A stretch of DNA of 64,000 nt from Muribaculaceae bacterium (GTDB taxonomy: Bacteria > Bacteroidota > Bacteroidia > Bacteroidales > Muribaculaceae): contig JAFLTT010000001.1 in the NCBI GenBank assembly GCA_022509165.1, positions 186,001 to 250,000 of the forward strand, written 5' to 3'. The position numbers and the translations under genes are program-made. This document shows, piece after piece, positions 1-9,922 of this stretch (positions within the stretch are counted from its first letter, which is position 1; each line of letters starts with the position of its first letter). The notes under the pieces are model-generated. The model did no database searches and was not told the DNA's origin. It saw only the letters and a program-made list of their open reading frames with translations.

Positions 1-22
1 AATAAATACCTTAAATAAAACC

Positions 23-1402
23 ATGGAAATACCATTTGCAGAATCATGGAAAATAAAGATGGTGGAACCCATCACAAAAAGTACCCGTCAGCAACGTGAG
101 GAATGGATAAAAGAGGCGGGTTATAATGTTTTCGGATTACGTTCAGAACAAGTTTACATCGACTGTCTTACAGATTCAGGTACGGGTGCCATGAGCGACC
201 GGCAGTGGGCAGCTATGATGACCGGTGATGAGTCTTATGCCGGAGCCCGGTCTTTTTTTGAATTAAAAGAAGCCATAGAAAAAATTACGGGATTCGAATA
301 TGTAATACCCACTCATCAGGGTAGAGCGGCTGAGAATGTTCTGTTCTCCGCTTTAGTGCATGAGGGAGACTACGTACCTGGCAATTCTCACTTTGATACT
401 ACCAAAGGCCATATAGAATTTCGTAAGGCACATGCTGTAGACTGTACTATAGATGAAGCTAAAGACACTCAGAAAGAAGTGCCGTTTAAAGGTAATGTAG
501 ATCCGGCAAAATTGGAGAAAGTCTTGAAAGAACACGGTGATAAAGTGCCTTTCATTATTATGACCATTACAAATAATACAGCCGGTGGTGAACCTGTTTC
601 AATGCAGAATTTGAAAGAAGTCAGAAATCTGGCTGACAAATACGGAAAGAAAGTTATTTTCGATAGTGCACGCTTTGCTGAGAACGCTTACTTTATCAAG
701 ACCCGTGAGAAAGGATTTGAAAACAAAACCATTAAGGAAATATGTAAAGAAATGTTTGCCTTGGCCGATGGTATGACAATGTCGGCAAAAAAAGATGGTC
801 TTGTTAATATGGGAGGTTTTATAGCTACTCGCATAAAAGAGTGGTATGAGGCAGCCAAAGCTTATGTCATTCCATTTGAAGGCTACCTTACTTATGGAGG
901 AATGAATGGAAGGGATATGGCCGCATTAGCTGTGGGACTTAATGAAAATACGGAATATGAAAATCTTCATACCCGGATTCATCAGTTGAAACTTCTGGCA
1001 TCTTTATTAGATGAATATGGTGTTCCTTATCAAAGACCCGTAGGGGGCCATGCAATATTTATCGATGCACTTAAAGTTCTCCCTCAAATACCCAAAGAGG
1101 AATTCCCTGCACAGACTTTGACCATAGAACTTTATAAAGAAGCAGGCGTGAGAGGATGTGAAATCGGTTACATTCTTGCAGACCGAGATCCCATAACACG
1201 GGAGAACCGTTTTGACGGAAATGATTTTGTGCGTTTATGTATACCCCGACGTGTCTATACCGATAACCATATCAGGGTTATAGCGGCCGCTCTAAAAAAT
1301 GTCTACGACAGAAGGGATGAAATAAAGCATGGAGTAAAGATAGTGTGGGAAGCTGAGTTGATGCGCCATTTCACTGTAAAACTACAACCGGTGGAAGCTT
1401 AA
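23..1402 (+). CDS. tnaA: Tryptophanase (tryptophan indole-lyase)
   Basis: PLP enzyme that splits L-tryptophan into indole, pyruvate and ammonia in the cytosol. The 459 residues cover the full family length. The PLP-lysine motif SAKKDG is at 254-259 (Lys257 by alignment to tyrosine phenol-lyase). Overall it resembles tyrosine phenol-lyase as much as E. coli TnaA, but the specificity residues are of the tryptophanase kind. Asp125 in HFDTTKGH stands where the phenol-lyase has Thr124, and Ile in CEIGYIL stands where it has Arg381. This matches tryptophanases of Bacteroides as I remember them. The start lies 22 bases from the window edge, so no promoter or leader can be judged. The stop overlaps by 3 bases the stop of the convergent efflux operon. 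Indole production is the expected phenotype. Confidence 0.95.
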   Translation: MEIPFAESWKIKMVEPITKSTRQQREEWIKEAGYNVFGLRSEQVYIDCLTDSGTGAMSDRQWAAMMTGDESYAGARSFFELKEAIEKITGFEYVIPTHQGRAAENVLFSALVHEGDYVPGNSHFDTTKGHIEFRKAHAVDCTIDEAKDTQKEVPFKGNVDPAKLEKVLKEHGDKVPFIIMTITNNTAGGEPVSMQNLKEVRNLADKYGKKVIFDSARFAENAYFIKTREKGFENKTIKEICKEMFALADGMTMSAKKDGLVNMGGFIATRIKEWYEAAKAYVIPFEGYLTYGGMNGRDMAALAVGLNENTEYENLHTRIHQLKLLASLLDEYGVPYQRPVGGHAIFIDALKVLPQIPKEEFPAQTLTIELYKEAGVRGCEIGYILADRDPITRENRFDGNDFVRLCIPRRVYTDNHIRVIAAALKNVYDRRDEIKHGVKIVWEAELMRHFTVKLQPVEA

Positions 1403-2817
1403 TCTAAAGCCTCTTTGTCCTCATTTATAGTTTCTTTATTTTTATCATATAAAGACCAACCACCACCGAGCGCCTTGTATAGTTGAACTAATGCAAGGTG
1501 CTCGTCTCGTATAGCATTCATCCTGGCGATTCTTGCTTCCAGGTACCTTCTTTGAGCATCCAGTACGTCTATATAGTTGATAGTACCACCGCGGTATTGT
1601 TTCCAAGTGAGATCCTGGTATTTGAATGCTGCCTCAAGGAGCTCTGAATCTCTGGTCACGGCAAGTCGGGCAGTCTGATATCGTGTGAGGGCATTGTCTA
1701 CTTCTCCAAACGCTTGAAGCACCTTTTCTTCATATGAAAGCCTGGCCTGATTATAAGCAGAAATGGCAGCTTTATAAGTATTCTTACGTTTGCCGAAATC
1801 TACCAGAGGTGCCACAAAATTTTCAGCCACATAGCTGAACGGTGACCGGAACAGATTCTTGAAGTCATTATCCTCCACACCCCCTATTAAGGAGATATTT
1901 AAAGAGGGGAATCTTTTGGCATAAGTATATCCAACATTTGCCACTGCCACACGAAGTTTATTTTCCATCGACCTGATATCCGGACGTCTGTCGAGAAGCT
2001 GAGAGGGGAGTCCCAAAGGAATACGGTCATTAAGGGTATTATCTTTAAGAGATGATGAGCGCTCTACCTTTTCATCCGGAAGGGAGCCCATTAAAAGTAA
2101 GAGTTGATTCTCAGCAACCTTAATATTATACTCAAGATTTGGCACCATAGCTGCTGCAGTAGCATATTGAACCAATGCCTGCTGATATACCGTTTCAGAT
2201 GTAAGGCCCCCATCAAAACGTAATTTTGCAAGCCTCACACCTTCTTCACGTGTCTCCATTGAAGACCTTACAATTTCGAGTTCATTGTCAAGTGCCACAA
2301 GACGAAAATATGCTGAAGCAGTCTGGGCTACCAAAGACATTCTCATAGCTCTTTCATCTTCAAGGGTAGCCTCATATTGTGCCATTGCCTTCTTTTTGTT
2401 CCATTGTAATGCACCAAAAAGATCCACTTCCCAGCTTATATTCGCTTTAACACCTATTTCCGGGTCGATAAGGTCGAGTTCTTTATAGTAACTGTTGGTC
2501 TCATGGTTCCATGGAAGGGTGAATGAAAGTTCAGGAAGCAGTTTTGAGCGTTCCACTTTATAAAGGTATTGAGCTTGTTCTATTCTTTCTGCGGCTATAT
2601 GAAGTTGTTTATTCTCACTCAGCACCTTTTCAATTATGTCTCTCAGGTATTCATCACCATAAAATTCCCACCATCCAAGGTCGGCAATTGTGAGTGAATC
2701 CATTTGTTCTTGACCTCCGAGTGTCAGAGGCAGTTGTATATCCGGCTTAGTTAGATTCTTGACACCGGAGCATGAAGAAAGAATTATGATGATAATTAAA
2801 GGAAGTATCTTTTTCAT
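1399..2817 (-). CDS. RND efflux outer membrane lipoprotein (NodT/OprM family)
   Basis: Outer membrane channel of a tripartite RND pump, 472 residues. A short hydrophobic signal ends in the lipobox LSSC with Cys16, so it is a lipoprotein. The rest is the helical OEP repeat architecture: paired segments rich in Ala/Gln with AAERIEQ near residue 80, and the typical LLDRRPDIR motif in the middle. It is the last gene of a minus-strand operon. Its ATG overlaps the stop of the inner-membrane pump gene by 4 bases (ATGA), which indicates translational coupling. No regulator is visible nearby. Substrate cannot be told from sequence. Confidence 0.93.
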   Translation of the reverse strand: MKKILPLIIIIILSSCSGVKNLTKPDIQLPLTLGGQEQMDSLTIADLGWWEFYGDEYLRDIIEKVLSENKQLHIAAERIEQAQYLYKVERSKLLPELSFTLPWNHETNSYYKELDLIDPEIGVKANISWEVDLFGALQWNKKKAMAQYEATLEDERAMRMSLVAQTASAYFRLVALDNELEIVRSSMETREEGVRLAKLRFDGGLTSETVYQQALVQYATAAAMVPNLEYNIKVAENQLLLLMGSLPDEKVERSSSLKDNTLNDRIPLGLPSQLLDRRPDIRSMENKLRVAVANVGYTYAKRFPSLNISLIGGVEDNDFKNLFRSPFSYVAENFVAPLVDFGKRKNTYKAAISAYNQARLSYEEKVLQAFGEVDNALTRYQTARLAVTRDSELLEAAFKYQDLTWKQYRGGTINYIDVLDAQRRYLEARIARMNAIRDEHLALVQLYKALGGGWSLYDKNKETINEDKEALD

Positions 2818-5800
2818 TTTCTTCTTCGGTTTTTTATAAAATATTGGATTCTATAAATCCAGACAAAAGAGAATGGTACAAAAATTATACCCGCAGTAAT
2901 TACAGTTACCATTCCAAAAAATACTCCGGTACCGATTCCCTGACGGCTGATTGAGCCGGGTCCTGAGGCAATGACAAGAGGTATAAGTCCGAGAATGAAG
3001 GCCAGTGAGGTCATCACTATGGGTCGGAACCTTAAATGAGCAGCTGTGAGAGCGGAAGCAACCACATCCTTCCCTTTGTCTATCTCCTCTTTGGCAAATT
3101 CTACAATAAGGATAGCATTTCTTGCTGCTAAACCTATTAACATTACCAGACCTATTTGGAAATAAATATTGTTTTCCAATCCTAATAGCCAGATTCCAAA
3201 ATAGGCTCCTACACAGGCTATAGGTAAGGTCAGAAGAACTGCTATAGGTATTGTCCAGCTTTCATATTGGGCTGCCAAAAAAAGGAAAACGAAAATGAAA
3301 GCCAACCCTAAAACCAAACCGGTCTTTCCGCTTGCATGTTTTTCCTGATAAGAAAGTCCACTCCATTCTATCCGGATATTTTCCGGGAGATGCTTGTCGG
3401 CTATATCTTCAATTGCAGCCATAGCCTGTCCGGAACTGTATCCATGAGCAGCTTCACCGGTAAAAGGTGCAGAGGTGAACATATTAAATCTCTTGATAGT
3501 ACCCGGACCGGCTGTATAATTAGTGTTACCTAAAGAGGAAATTGGAATCATGTGTCCCCCGGTGCCTTTTACATAAAAGAGCCCTATGTTGTCTCTTCTC
3601 GCTCTATAAGGAGCTTCTGCCTGAATATAAACTCTGTATATACGATTGAATAAATTGAAGTCATTTACATAAACGGAACCTGTAAAAGTCTTCATAGTGG
3701 TGAAGATATCTGACATCTGCACACCTTGCAGTCTTGCTTTATCACGATCCACATCAAAATATAATTGAGGTATTTCATTTTGCATAGCAGATGCCATACT
3801 TGAAAGTTCAGGTCTCATAGAGGCATAATAGAGAAGAGAATCTGCTGCTTTCTGTACATCATAATAAGTAGATTCACCTCGCCCTTCAAGTGCGAAAGAG
3901 AACCCTCCTGATTCTCCGAGACCGGGGATGACAGGTGGCTGGGAAAGATATACTTTGCTTTCAGGATATTTATTAAATTCCTTCTTTACTCTTTCCATTA
4001 TATCTTCCATCTTACTCTTTCTCTCTTCCCAGGGCTTGAGTATGACTGTAAGTTGGCTCCTTGCTTGTGATGTGCCTAATCTGGGACTTGAACCGGTGAC
4101 ATTAAGCACATATTCAATGTCCGGATCAGAAATCAGGAAGTCCATTGCACGGTCAGTTACTTTTCTGGTTCGTTCTATGGTAGCATCTTCCGGCAATTCC
4201 AGTTCTACTGTAAAGTACCCTTGATCTTCCTGGGGAATAAAACTTTGAGGCAGAAATCTATTGAACAACCAAATTGCAACAAGTATTATTCCGAAAGCTG
4301 CAATTACCCTTTTTGAGCGGGTGAGTGCTTTAACTATCAGACTGGCATATATTCTGTTCCCTTTTGCCAGCCATATATTGATTCTTTTAAAAATTCTCTT
4401 TTTCTTTTTTGTCTGAGGCCTAAGCATCAGCACACACATTACCGGACTTAAGGTCAAGGCTACAATGGTAGAGATAATCACAGATACCACTATAGTAATA
4501 GTGAACTGACGATAAAGCATACCCGTGATGCCTGACAGGAAACTTACCGGCACGAAAACCGCACAGAGCACAAGTGACATTGCCACCAAGGCACCCCCAA
4601 GGTTGTTCATGGCTTTTTTTGTGGCTTCGTATGAAGACAATTTCTCTTGTCTCATCACCCGGTCTACATTCTCTACAACTACGATTGCATCATCCACCAC
4701 TATACCTATTGCAAGGATCAATCCCAGAAGTGTAAGCATATTGAGCGAAAAACCGAAAAGCAACATTATCCCAAAGGTTCCGATCAAGGATATAGGCACC
4801 GCAACCATAGGTATGACCGTTGCCCTCCAGCTTTGCAGAGAGAAAAAGACAACTATAATTACAAGAACTAAAGCCTCAAGAAGAGTGCGATAAACATGAT
4901 AAATAGATTCAGAAATATAAGTAGTGACATCAAAGGGTATATTATAAGTTATGCCTTCCGGAAAATTCTTACTTATATTCTTCATTTCCTCTTTCACCCT
5001 TTTTGCCACATCAATGGCATTGGCTCCCGGCAACATATTGATATTCATCACAGCTGCATTTTCACCATTGATACCACTTTCGGTATTATAAGACTGAGCT
5101 TCAAGTGAAATTCTCGCTACATCTTTAAGTCGTATTATAGACCCATCAGGATTAGCCCTCACTACAATTTGTTCAAACTGGTCAACAGACGATAATCTTC
5201 CTTGTGCTGTAATCGGAATAGTTACATCAACACCTTCCATTGGTGCTTGTCCGAAAACACCGGCTGCCGATTCCCGATTTTGATCAAGTAATGCATTCTG
5301 AAGGTCTTTAATGGTGATACCCATGTCGGCCAGTTTGTCCGGTTGTACCCATATCTGCATTGCATAGTAACGGCTTCCTACATTAGATACACTTCCCACC
5401 CCCGGGATCCTTCTGAGCATATCAAGCACATTAAGGGTGGAATAATTGGAAAGATATATTTCATCGAATTTAGGGTCGCTTGAAAGGAGAGTGATTGTCA
5501 TCAATCGGCTGGCCGCTTGCTTTTCAACTGAAATGCCGTTTTTAACAACCTCTGCCGGTAGACGTGCCTCTGCTTTTTTAATACGGTTTTGTATGTCAAC
5601 TGCAGCAATGTCCGGATCAGTGCCAATATCAAATGTAACTGTAGCATTATATCCACCGGAGTTGGAACTTGTGGATTCCATATACAACATTCCCGGTGTT
5701 CCATTCAGTTCCTGTTCAATAGGTGTAGCCACAGCCTGGGTCACCGTTTGAGCATCGGCACCCGGATACGAAGCACTAATTTTGATAGATGGAGGCACAA

Positions 5801-5915
5801 TGTCAGGATATTGATCCACAGGCAAAAGAGTCAGTCCTATAACTCCAATAATCAGAATGACTATTGAAATTACAATGGAAAAAACCGGCCTGTCTATGAA
5901 AAATTGTGACTTCAT
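2814..5915 (-). CDS. RND multidrug efflux permease, AcrB/MexB (HAE1) type
   Basis: Inner-membrane proton-driven pump of 1033 residues, full length for the HAE1 family. The N-terminus has the typical FFIDRPVFS start. The proton-relay aspartates of TM4 are present as Asp408 and Asp409 in GIVVDDAIVVVENV. The QYESW motif and the late FGMVTVITAGIIFVPFSFV helix are also typical. It lies between its periplasmic adaptor and its outer membrane channel, with 4-base overlaps on both sides, so the three subunits are made from one transcript. Likely substrates are hydrophobic drugs, bile salts or detergents, which is inferred from the family. Confidence 0.95.
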   Translation of the reverse strand: MKSQFFIDRPVFSIVISIVILIIGVIGLTLLPVDQYPDIVPPSIKISASYPGADAQTVTQAVATPIEQELNGTPGMLYMESTSSNSGGYNATVTFDIGTDPDIAAVDIQNRIKKAEARLPAEVVKNGISVEKQAASRLMTITLLSSDPKFDEIYLSNYSTLNVLDMLRRIPGVGSVSNVGSRYYAMQIWVQPDKLADMGITIKDLQNALLDQNRESAAGVFGQAPMEGVDVTIPITAQGRLSSVDQFEQIVVRANPDGSIIRLKDVARISLEAQSYNTESGINGENAAVMNINMLPGANAIDVAKRVKEEMKNISKNFPEGITYNIPFDVTTYISESIYHVYRTLLEALVLVIIVVFFSLQSWRATVIPMVAVPISLIGTFGIMLLFGFSLNMLTLLGLILAIGIVVDDAIVVVENVDRVMRQEKLSSYEATKKAMNNLGGALVAMSLVLCAVFVPVSFLSGITGMLYRQFTITIVVSVIISTIVALTLSPVMCVLMLRPQTKKKKRIFKRINIWLAKGNRIYASLIVKALTRSKRVIAAFGIILVAIWLFNRFLPQSFIPQEDQGYFTVELELPEDATIERTRKVTDRAMDFLISDPDIEYVLNVTGSSPRLGTSQARSQLTVILKPWEERKSKMEDIMERVKKEFNKYPESKVYLSQPPVIPGLGESGGFSFALEGRGESTYYDVQKAADSLLYYASMRPELSSMASAMQNEIPQLYFDVDRDKARLQGVQMSDIFTTMKTFTGSVYVNDFNLFNRIYRVYIQAEAPYRARRDNIGLFYVKGTGGHMIPISSLGNTNYTAGPGTIKRFNMFTSAPFTGEAAHGYSSGQAMAAIEDIADKHLPENIRIEWSGLSYQEKHASGKTGLVLGLAFIFVFLFLAAQYESWTIPIAVLLTLPIACVGAYFGIWLLGLENNIYFQIGLVMLIGLAARNAILIVEFAKEEIDKGKDVVASALTAAHLRFRPIVMTSLAFILGLIPLVIASGPGSISRQGIGTGVFFGMVTVITAGIIFVPFSFVWIYRIQYFIKNRRRK

Positions 5916-7165
5916 TCCTTGGATTCTATTTCGGCTTTTGTTATAGTGACGGGTGCCACTTTCATCCCGGGGTTAAGTTTATGAAATCCTTCCACCACTA
6001 TGTTTTCACCTTCCACGAGTCCCCTTTCAATCACAGTGTTATTTTCGATTTCCGGTCCTATCTCCACATATCTTCTCTCTACCACACTATCAGAGCGTAC
6101 TACCCAAATAAAAGCACCTCCCTTTTCAATTTCCAAGGCTCGTGAAGGAGCAACAACTGCATTTTCTCTTACATCAAGAAGCATTTTGACTCTTGTGAAC
6201 TGTCCCGGTAAAAGTTCCCGGTTATTATTGGGCATCTCGGCTCTTACAGAGAATGTACCTGTCTGGGGATCGACTTGAGGTTCTGCAAAATCTACTATAC
6301 CTTTATTTGGGTACTCTCTTCCATCGGCTAGAGTCACTGTCACATATGAGTCCCAATTTCTGGTGGAATCTTTTCTACCTATATTCACATTTCTTTCTTT
6401 TGAACGAAGATAATCCAGTGCCGTCATACTGAAGTCTATTCTCACAGTATCAGTTTTAACCACTGTGGCAAGTAAAGACTTTCCTCCCGGACCTACCAAT
6501 GTACCTATATCTACGTTTCTTTCAGATATATATCCGGAAATGGGAGACTTCACAGATGTATATCCCAGCACCATTTCAGCTTGAGTCAGGTCAGCTTCTC
6601 CAATCACAACATCGGCATGCGAGGTTTCATAGGCTGCCACTGCATTATCCAAGTCTAACTGACTCGCTGCATTTTCTTCATAAAGGGGTTTGATACGGTT
6701 AAGATCTCGTTCCGCTTTTAAAGCCTGTGCTTTGGCCTTGTTAAGTCTGGCTCGGGCACTTTCCACATTTGCCTTATAAAGCAAAGGGTCGATAATAAAC
6801 AGTGTCTGGCCTTTTTCAACATAAGTGCCTTCATCAAAAAGCATCTTTTCGAGGTATCCCTCCACTCGTGCCCTGACTTCTACAAACTGATGAGCGTTCA
6901 CCCTACCCACATATTCCCCATATATATTTACATTGTCAGTCTTTACCTTTTCCACTTCTACTACAGGATATTCCACTTCTACTGGTCGTGGCAAACTAAT
7001 CCATACAATACCCCCTGCAATTATTATAAATCCAATAACGATTAGTAGCCAATGCCACCATTTAAGGTGTATATGCTTAAGGTTGTCAGACATCGTTTTG
7101 ATGTCGCTTAGTTTGAGGTCTTTAATCTTATGAAAATTATAGACGGGATTCTTATGTTTTGACAT
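5912..7165 (-). CDS. RND efflux periplasmic adaptor (membrane fusion protein)
   Basis: AcrA-like adaptor of 417 residues. A cytosolic segment of about 35 residues precedes one transmembrane helix (about 36-58), so it is anchored by a helix and not by a lipid. Next come the barrel-sandwich/lipoyl half-motif (VRARVEGYLEKMLFDEGTYVEKGQ), a helical hairpin (about 120-190), the second lipoyl half (SPISGYISERNVDIG), and a beta-barrel with the common LLPGQFTRVKM motif. It is the first gene of the efflux operon. A TAnnTTTG -7 box on the minus strand at 7204-7197 fits a transcript starting about 25 nt before this ATG. A shorter start at residue 26 is possible but less likely. Confidence 0.93.
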   Translation of the reverse strand: MSKHKNPVYNFHKIKDLKLSDIKTMSDNLKHIHLKWWHWLLIVIGFIIIAGGIVWISLPRPVEVEYPVVEVEKVKTDNVNIYGEYVGRVNAHQFVEVRARVEGYLEKMLFDEGTYVEKGQTLFIIDPLLYKANVESARARLNKAKAQALKAERDLNRIKPLYEENAASQLDLDNAVAAYETSHADVVIGEADLTQAEMVLGYTSVKSPISGYISERNVDIGTLVGPGGKSLLATVVKTDTVRIDFSMTALDYLRSKERNVNIGRKDSTRNWDSYVTVTLADGREYPNKGIVDFAEPQVDPQTGTFSVRAEMPNNNRELLPGQFTRVKMLLDVRENAVVAPSRALEIEKGGAFIWVVRSDSVVERRYVEIGPEIENNTVIERGLVEGENIVVEGFHKLNPGMKVAPVTITKAEIESKE

Positions 7166-7196
7166 CTTATAAGATATATAGGGCGATTTGGTAGTT

Positions 7197-7204
7197 CAAA
7201 ATTA
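7197..7204 (-). promoter_or_regulatory. -7 box of the RND efflux operon
   Basis: The minus strand reads TAATTTTG, a full match to the Bacteroidetes -7 consensus TAnnTTTG, 32 bases before the adaptor ATG. No good TTTG -33 element is found 20 nt further upstream, so expression may need an activator or be weak. Confidence 0.45.
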
Positions 7205-7245
7205 ATAAAAACTCTTAAAACTATGATAATAAGAAAGATGGCATT

Positions 7246-7277
7246 TTTGTGTGAAATATAGATAATGGGTAACTTTG
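7246..7277 (+). promoter_or_regulatory. Bacteroidetes-type promoter of the ABC ATPase gene
   Basis: TTTG at 7246-7249, a 20-nt spacer, then TAACTTTG at 7270-7277. This is a near-perfect TTTG-N20-TAnnTTTG promoter. Transcription should start near 7284, which places the TTG at 7279 upstream of the RNA and supports the ATG at 7297 as the start codon. Confidence 0.7.
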
Positions 7278-7296
7278 CTTGAGTAAATATGAGGGA

Positions 7297-8700
7297 ATGA
7301 TCAATAATTCAAATAAGGAAATTCTTACAATTAATTCAGGCACTCTGTTTTATACAAGTAATCAACGTCTCACAGTTGAGCCCGGGCTTAAAATTTATCC
7401 GGGTATAACCGCCCTTTCAGGTAAAAATGGAAGTGGGAAAACCACTTTTGCTCAGATTTTACTTAAGGGGAAAAATTTCCGGACCAACAGCATCACTGCC
7501 TGTGGAACTTACCCGACTATAAAATATATAGAATTCAACGATATTCACTCGTGGACCGGTTTTTCTGTGGAATACTACCAACAAAGGTATGAAAGCATGA
7601 TGAACCAGGAAGTGCCTTCTGTAAAGGATATTTTAAAAAGTAAGACACAAGATCCGGAATTTGAACATTTGTGTTCTGAGTTTGAATTAAAAAATATAAG
7701 CGAGAGAAAAATCAATTACCTTTCAAGCGGGGAATTGAGGAAATTGCTTATTATAAATGCTTTATTGGAAGATCCGGATTTATTGATTTTAGATAATCCT
7801 TATATAGGTCTTGATAAGAATTCCAGAGAAAAACTGGATAATTCTTTAAGAAGATTGAAGGCTTCAGGCAAATCAGTGATGCTATTGATATCTGATGAAA
7901 TGGATGTTCCGGATTTTATTGATAATCAAATTTTTGCATATGATTTAGAAATATCATCTCATAACCTCCGGGAAGAAAAAAGATCTGACGAAGTAAATAA
8001 GACATTCCCATTTGCTTTAGGGAGTAAAGATTCTAAGTCTGATTCGATTGTGCAAATAGCACAATGTAGCATCAGATATGGCGACAGGGTAATATTAAAA
8101 GATATCAATTGGACAATCAAAGAAGGAGAGAGGTGGAGGCTTACGGGTGCTAATGGCAGCGGGAAATCTACTCTTTTGAGTATTCTGAATGCCGATAACC
8201 CCCGAGGATATTCCAGTGATTTAACTTTATTTGGAAGAAAAAGAGGATCCGGAGAAAGTATCTGGGAAATTAAGAAACAAATAGGATACGTTTCTCCGGA
8301 AATGCAATTGCATTTTCATGGAAGTGGCACACTGCTACAGATCGTAGCCAATGGGCTTAATGATACAGTTGGTCTGTATGTAAAGCCAAATGACTTTCAG
8401 TTGGCTCAGGGTATGAAATGGCTGAAACATTTCCTTATAGATCACCTTGCAGACAGATTATATCATACATTATCTTCCGGGGAAAGACAACTTGCGCTTG
8501 TAGCTCGTGCTATGATAAAGGAGCCAAAACTATTGATCCTGGATGAACCCATGCATGCCCTTGACAGTAAAAATAAAACCCTCGTAAGGAATACAATAAA
8601 CGACTTCCTGGAATATCATCCGGAATCAGCATTTGTAATGGTCACTCATGACCCTCTTGAATTTCCTGACCTCAAGGTCTGGTCTGACCTTCACCTGTAA
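7297..8700 (+). CDS. Two-domain ABC ATPase, ModF/PhrA-like
   Basis: Soluble protein with two ABC nucleotide-binding domains in tandem and no membrane part, 467 residues. Domain 1 has Walker A GKNGSGKTT (42-50), signature LSSGE, and Walker B LLILDNP near 164. Domain 2 has Walker A GANGSGKST near 283, signature LSSGE and Walker B LLILDEP near 416. The catalytic Glu after Walker B is Asn in domain 1, so probably only one of the two composite sites hydrolyses ATP efficiently. Family members are annotated as molybdate-related (ModF) or photorepair ATPases, with no firm role. I chose the ATG at 7297 rather than the in-frame TTG at 7279 because a strong promoter overlaps the latter. The 3' end overlaps the convergent proA by 29 bases. 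Confidence 0.85.
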   Translation: MINNSNKEILTINSGTLFYTSNQRLTVEPGLKIYPGITALSGKNGSGKTTFAQILLKGKNFRTNSITACGTYPTIKYIEFNDIHSWTGFSVEYYQQRYESMMNQEVPSVKDILKSKTQDPEFEHLCSEFELKNISERKINYLSSGELRKLLIINALLEDPDLLILDNPYIGLDKNSREKLDNSLRRLKASGKSVMLLISDEMDVPDFIDNQIFAYDLEISSHNLREEKRSDEVNKTFPFALGSKDSKSDSIVQIAQCSIRYGDRVILKDINWTIKEGERWRLTGANGSGKSTLLSILNADNPRGYSSDLTLFGRKRGSGESIWEIKKQIGYVSPEMQLHFHGSGTLLQIVANGLNDTVGLYVKPNDFQLAQGMKWLKHFLIDHLADRLYHTLSSGERQLALVARAMIKEPKLLILDEPMHALDSKNKTLVRNTINDFLEYHPESAFVMVTHDPLEFPDLKVWSDLHL

Positions 8701-9922
8701 GAATATATTTATAAGTGGTAATCTCGTTGAGACCCATAGGACCTCTGGGTCCAAGTTTCTGTGTGGATATACCTATCTCCGCTCCTAATCCGAATTGACC
8801 GCCATCAGTAAAGGAAGTAGGCAGATTTACATAAACACAAGAGGCATCAACCTGATTTAAGAATTTTTTGGCTGTATCTTCCTTTTCCGTTATAATGCTT
8901 TCGCTATGTCCGGAACCATGTAGCGCTATATGCCTGATTGCATCTTCTACAGAATCCATAGTATAAACACCCATCTTTAGATCCATCCATTCTTTATCCC
9001 GATCCTCATTTGTGGCTTTATGAAGTAATTCTTCAGGATAATCTTTTGATAAGATATCAAAACTGCGGTCGTCGGCAAATATTTCCACTCCCTTTGAGGA
9101 AAGCGGCAAAAGTAGAGAACATAGATCTTTCAATCGATCTTTATGCACAAGCAAAGAATCCAGAGCATTGCATACGCTGACTCTTCTTGTCTTTCCATTT
9201 TCCACAACCTTTCTGCCGATTTCCAGATTCCCATCTCTGTCAAAATATGTATGCACTACTCCGGCTCCGGTTTCAATAACCGGAATTTTTGCAGTATTTC
9301 TTACAAAATCTATAAGCCTTCGGCCACCTCTTGGGATGCATATATCCACATAGCCTACTGCATTAAGCAGAGCGGTGGTAGATTCCCGTGAAGAAGGCAT
9401 GAGGATGCAGGAATCTATGGGTAGATTATTTATTTCAAGAGCTTTTTTGATAAGTGATATGGCAGCTTCATTAGAATTCTCTGCATCACTCCCTCCCTTT
9501 AATAATGCTACATTTGCACATTTAATACAGAGTGCGAAAACATCAAAAGTTACATTCGGCCTTGCCTCATATACTATTCCAACTACTCCAAATGGGACTC
9601 TTACTTTTTTAAGGTCAATGCCATTCGGAAGGACGCGGTGCTCTAACACTTCACCTATCGGAGACGGCAATGCTGCCACAGCACGCAGGTCAGAGGAAAT
9701 AGCATCCAATCTGCTATCGGTTAATTGTAATCTGTCATATAACGGATTATTTATATCCATTTTATCGAGATCCCTGCGGTTGGCCTCAAGTAGAAAGTTA
9801 TGAGATTCATCTACCAGTTGTGCTAATGTGAGGATGGCACTTTCTCGCTGAGAATCGGAAGTAAGAGAAAGTTTCCTTGATGCTTCTTTAGCGTTTTCAA
9901 AAATTTTATTATAATCTATCAT
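8672..9922 (-). CDS. proA: Glutamate-5-semialdehyde dehydrogenase (gamma-glutamyl phosphate reductase)
   Basis: Second step of proline synthesis: reduces gamma-glutamyl phosphate with NADPH to glutamate semialdehyde. The 416 residues are full family length. The aldehyde-dehydrogenase-like catalytic Cys is in the motif SVCNALDSLL (about residue 251). Other family stretches are FGVVGIVYEARPNVT, LKGGSDAENSN, and the C-terminal GLGAEIGISTQKLGPRGPMGL. It is the last gene of a proC-proB-proA operon and its start overlaps proB by 14 bases. The distal end overlaps the convergent ABC gene. Confidence 0.97.
   Translation of the reverse strand: MIDYNKIFENAKEASRKLSLTSDSQRESAILTLAQLVDESHNFLLEANRRDLDKMDINNPLYDRLQLTDSRLDAISSDLRAVAALPSPIGEVLEHRVLPNGIDLKKVRVPFGVVGIVYEARPNVTFDVFALCIKCANVALLKGGSDAENSNEAAISLIKKALEINNLPIDSCILMPSSRESTTALLNAVGYVDICIPRGGRRLIDFVRNTAKIPVIETGAGVVHTYFDRDGNLEIGRKVVENGKTRRVSVCNALDSLLVHKDRLKDLCSLLLPLSSKGVEIFADDRSFDILSKDYPEELLHKATNEDRDKEWMDLKMGVYTMDSVEDAIRHIALHGSGHSESIITEKEDTAKKFLNQVDASCVYVNLPTSFTDGGQFGLGAEIGISTQKLGPRGPMGLNEITTYKYILTGEGQTRP

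Noticed and set aside
23..1402. Tyrosine phenol-lyase
   Set aside because: Overall likeness is high, but Asp125 and the Ile of CEIGY replace the Thr124 and Arg381 that phenol-lyase needs. Both are as in tryptophanase.
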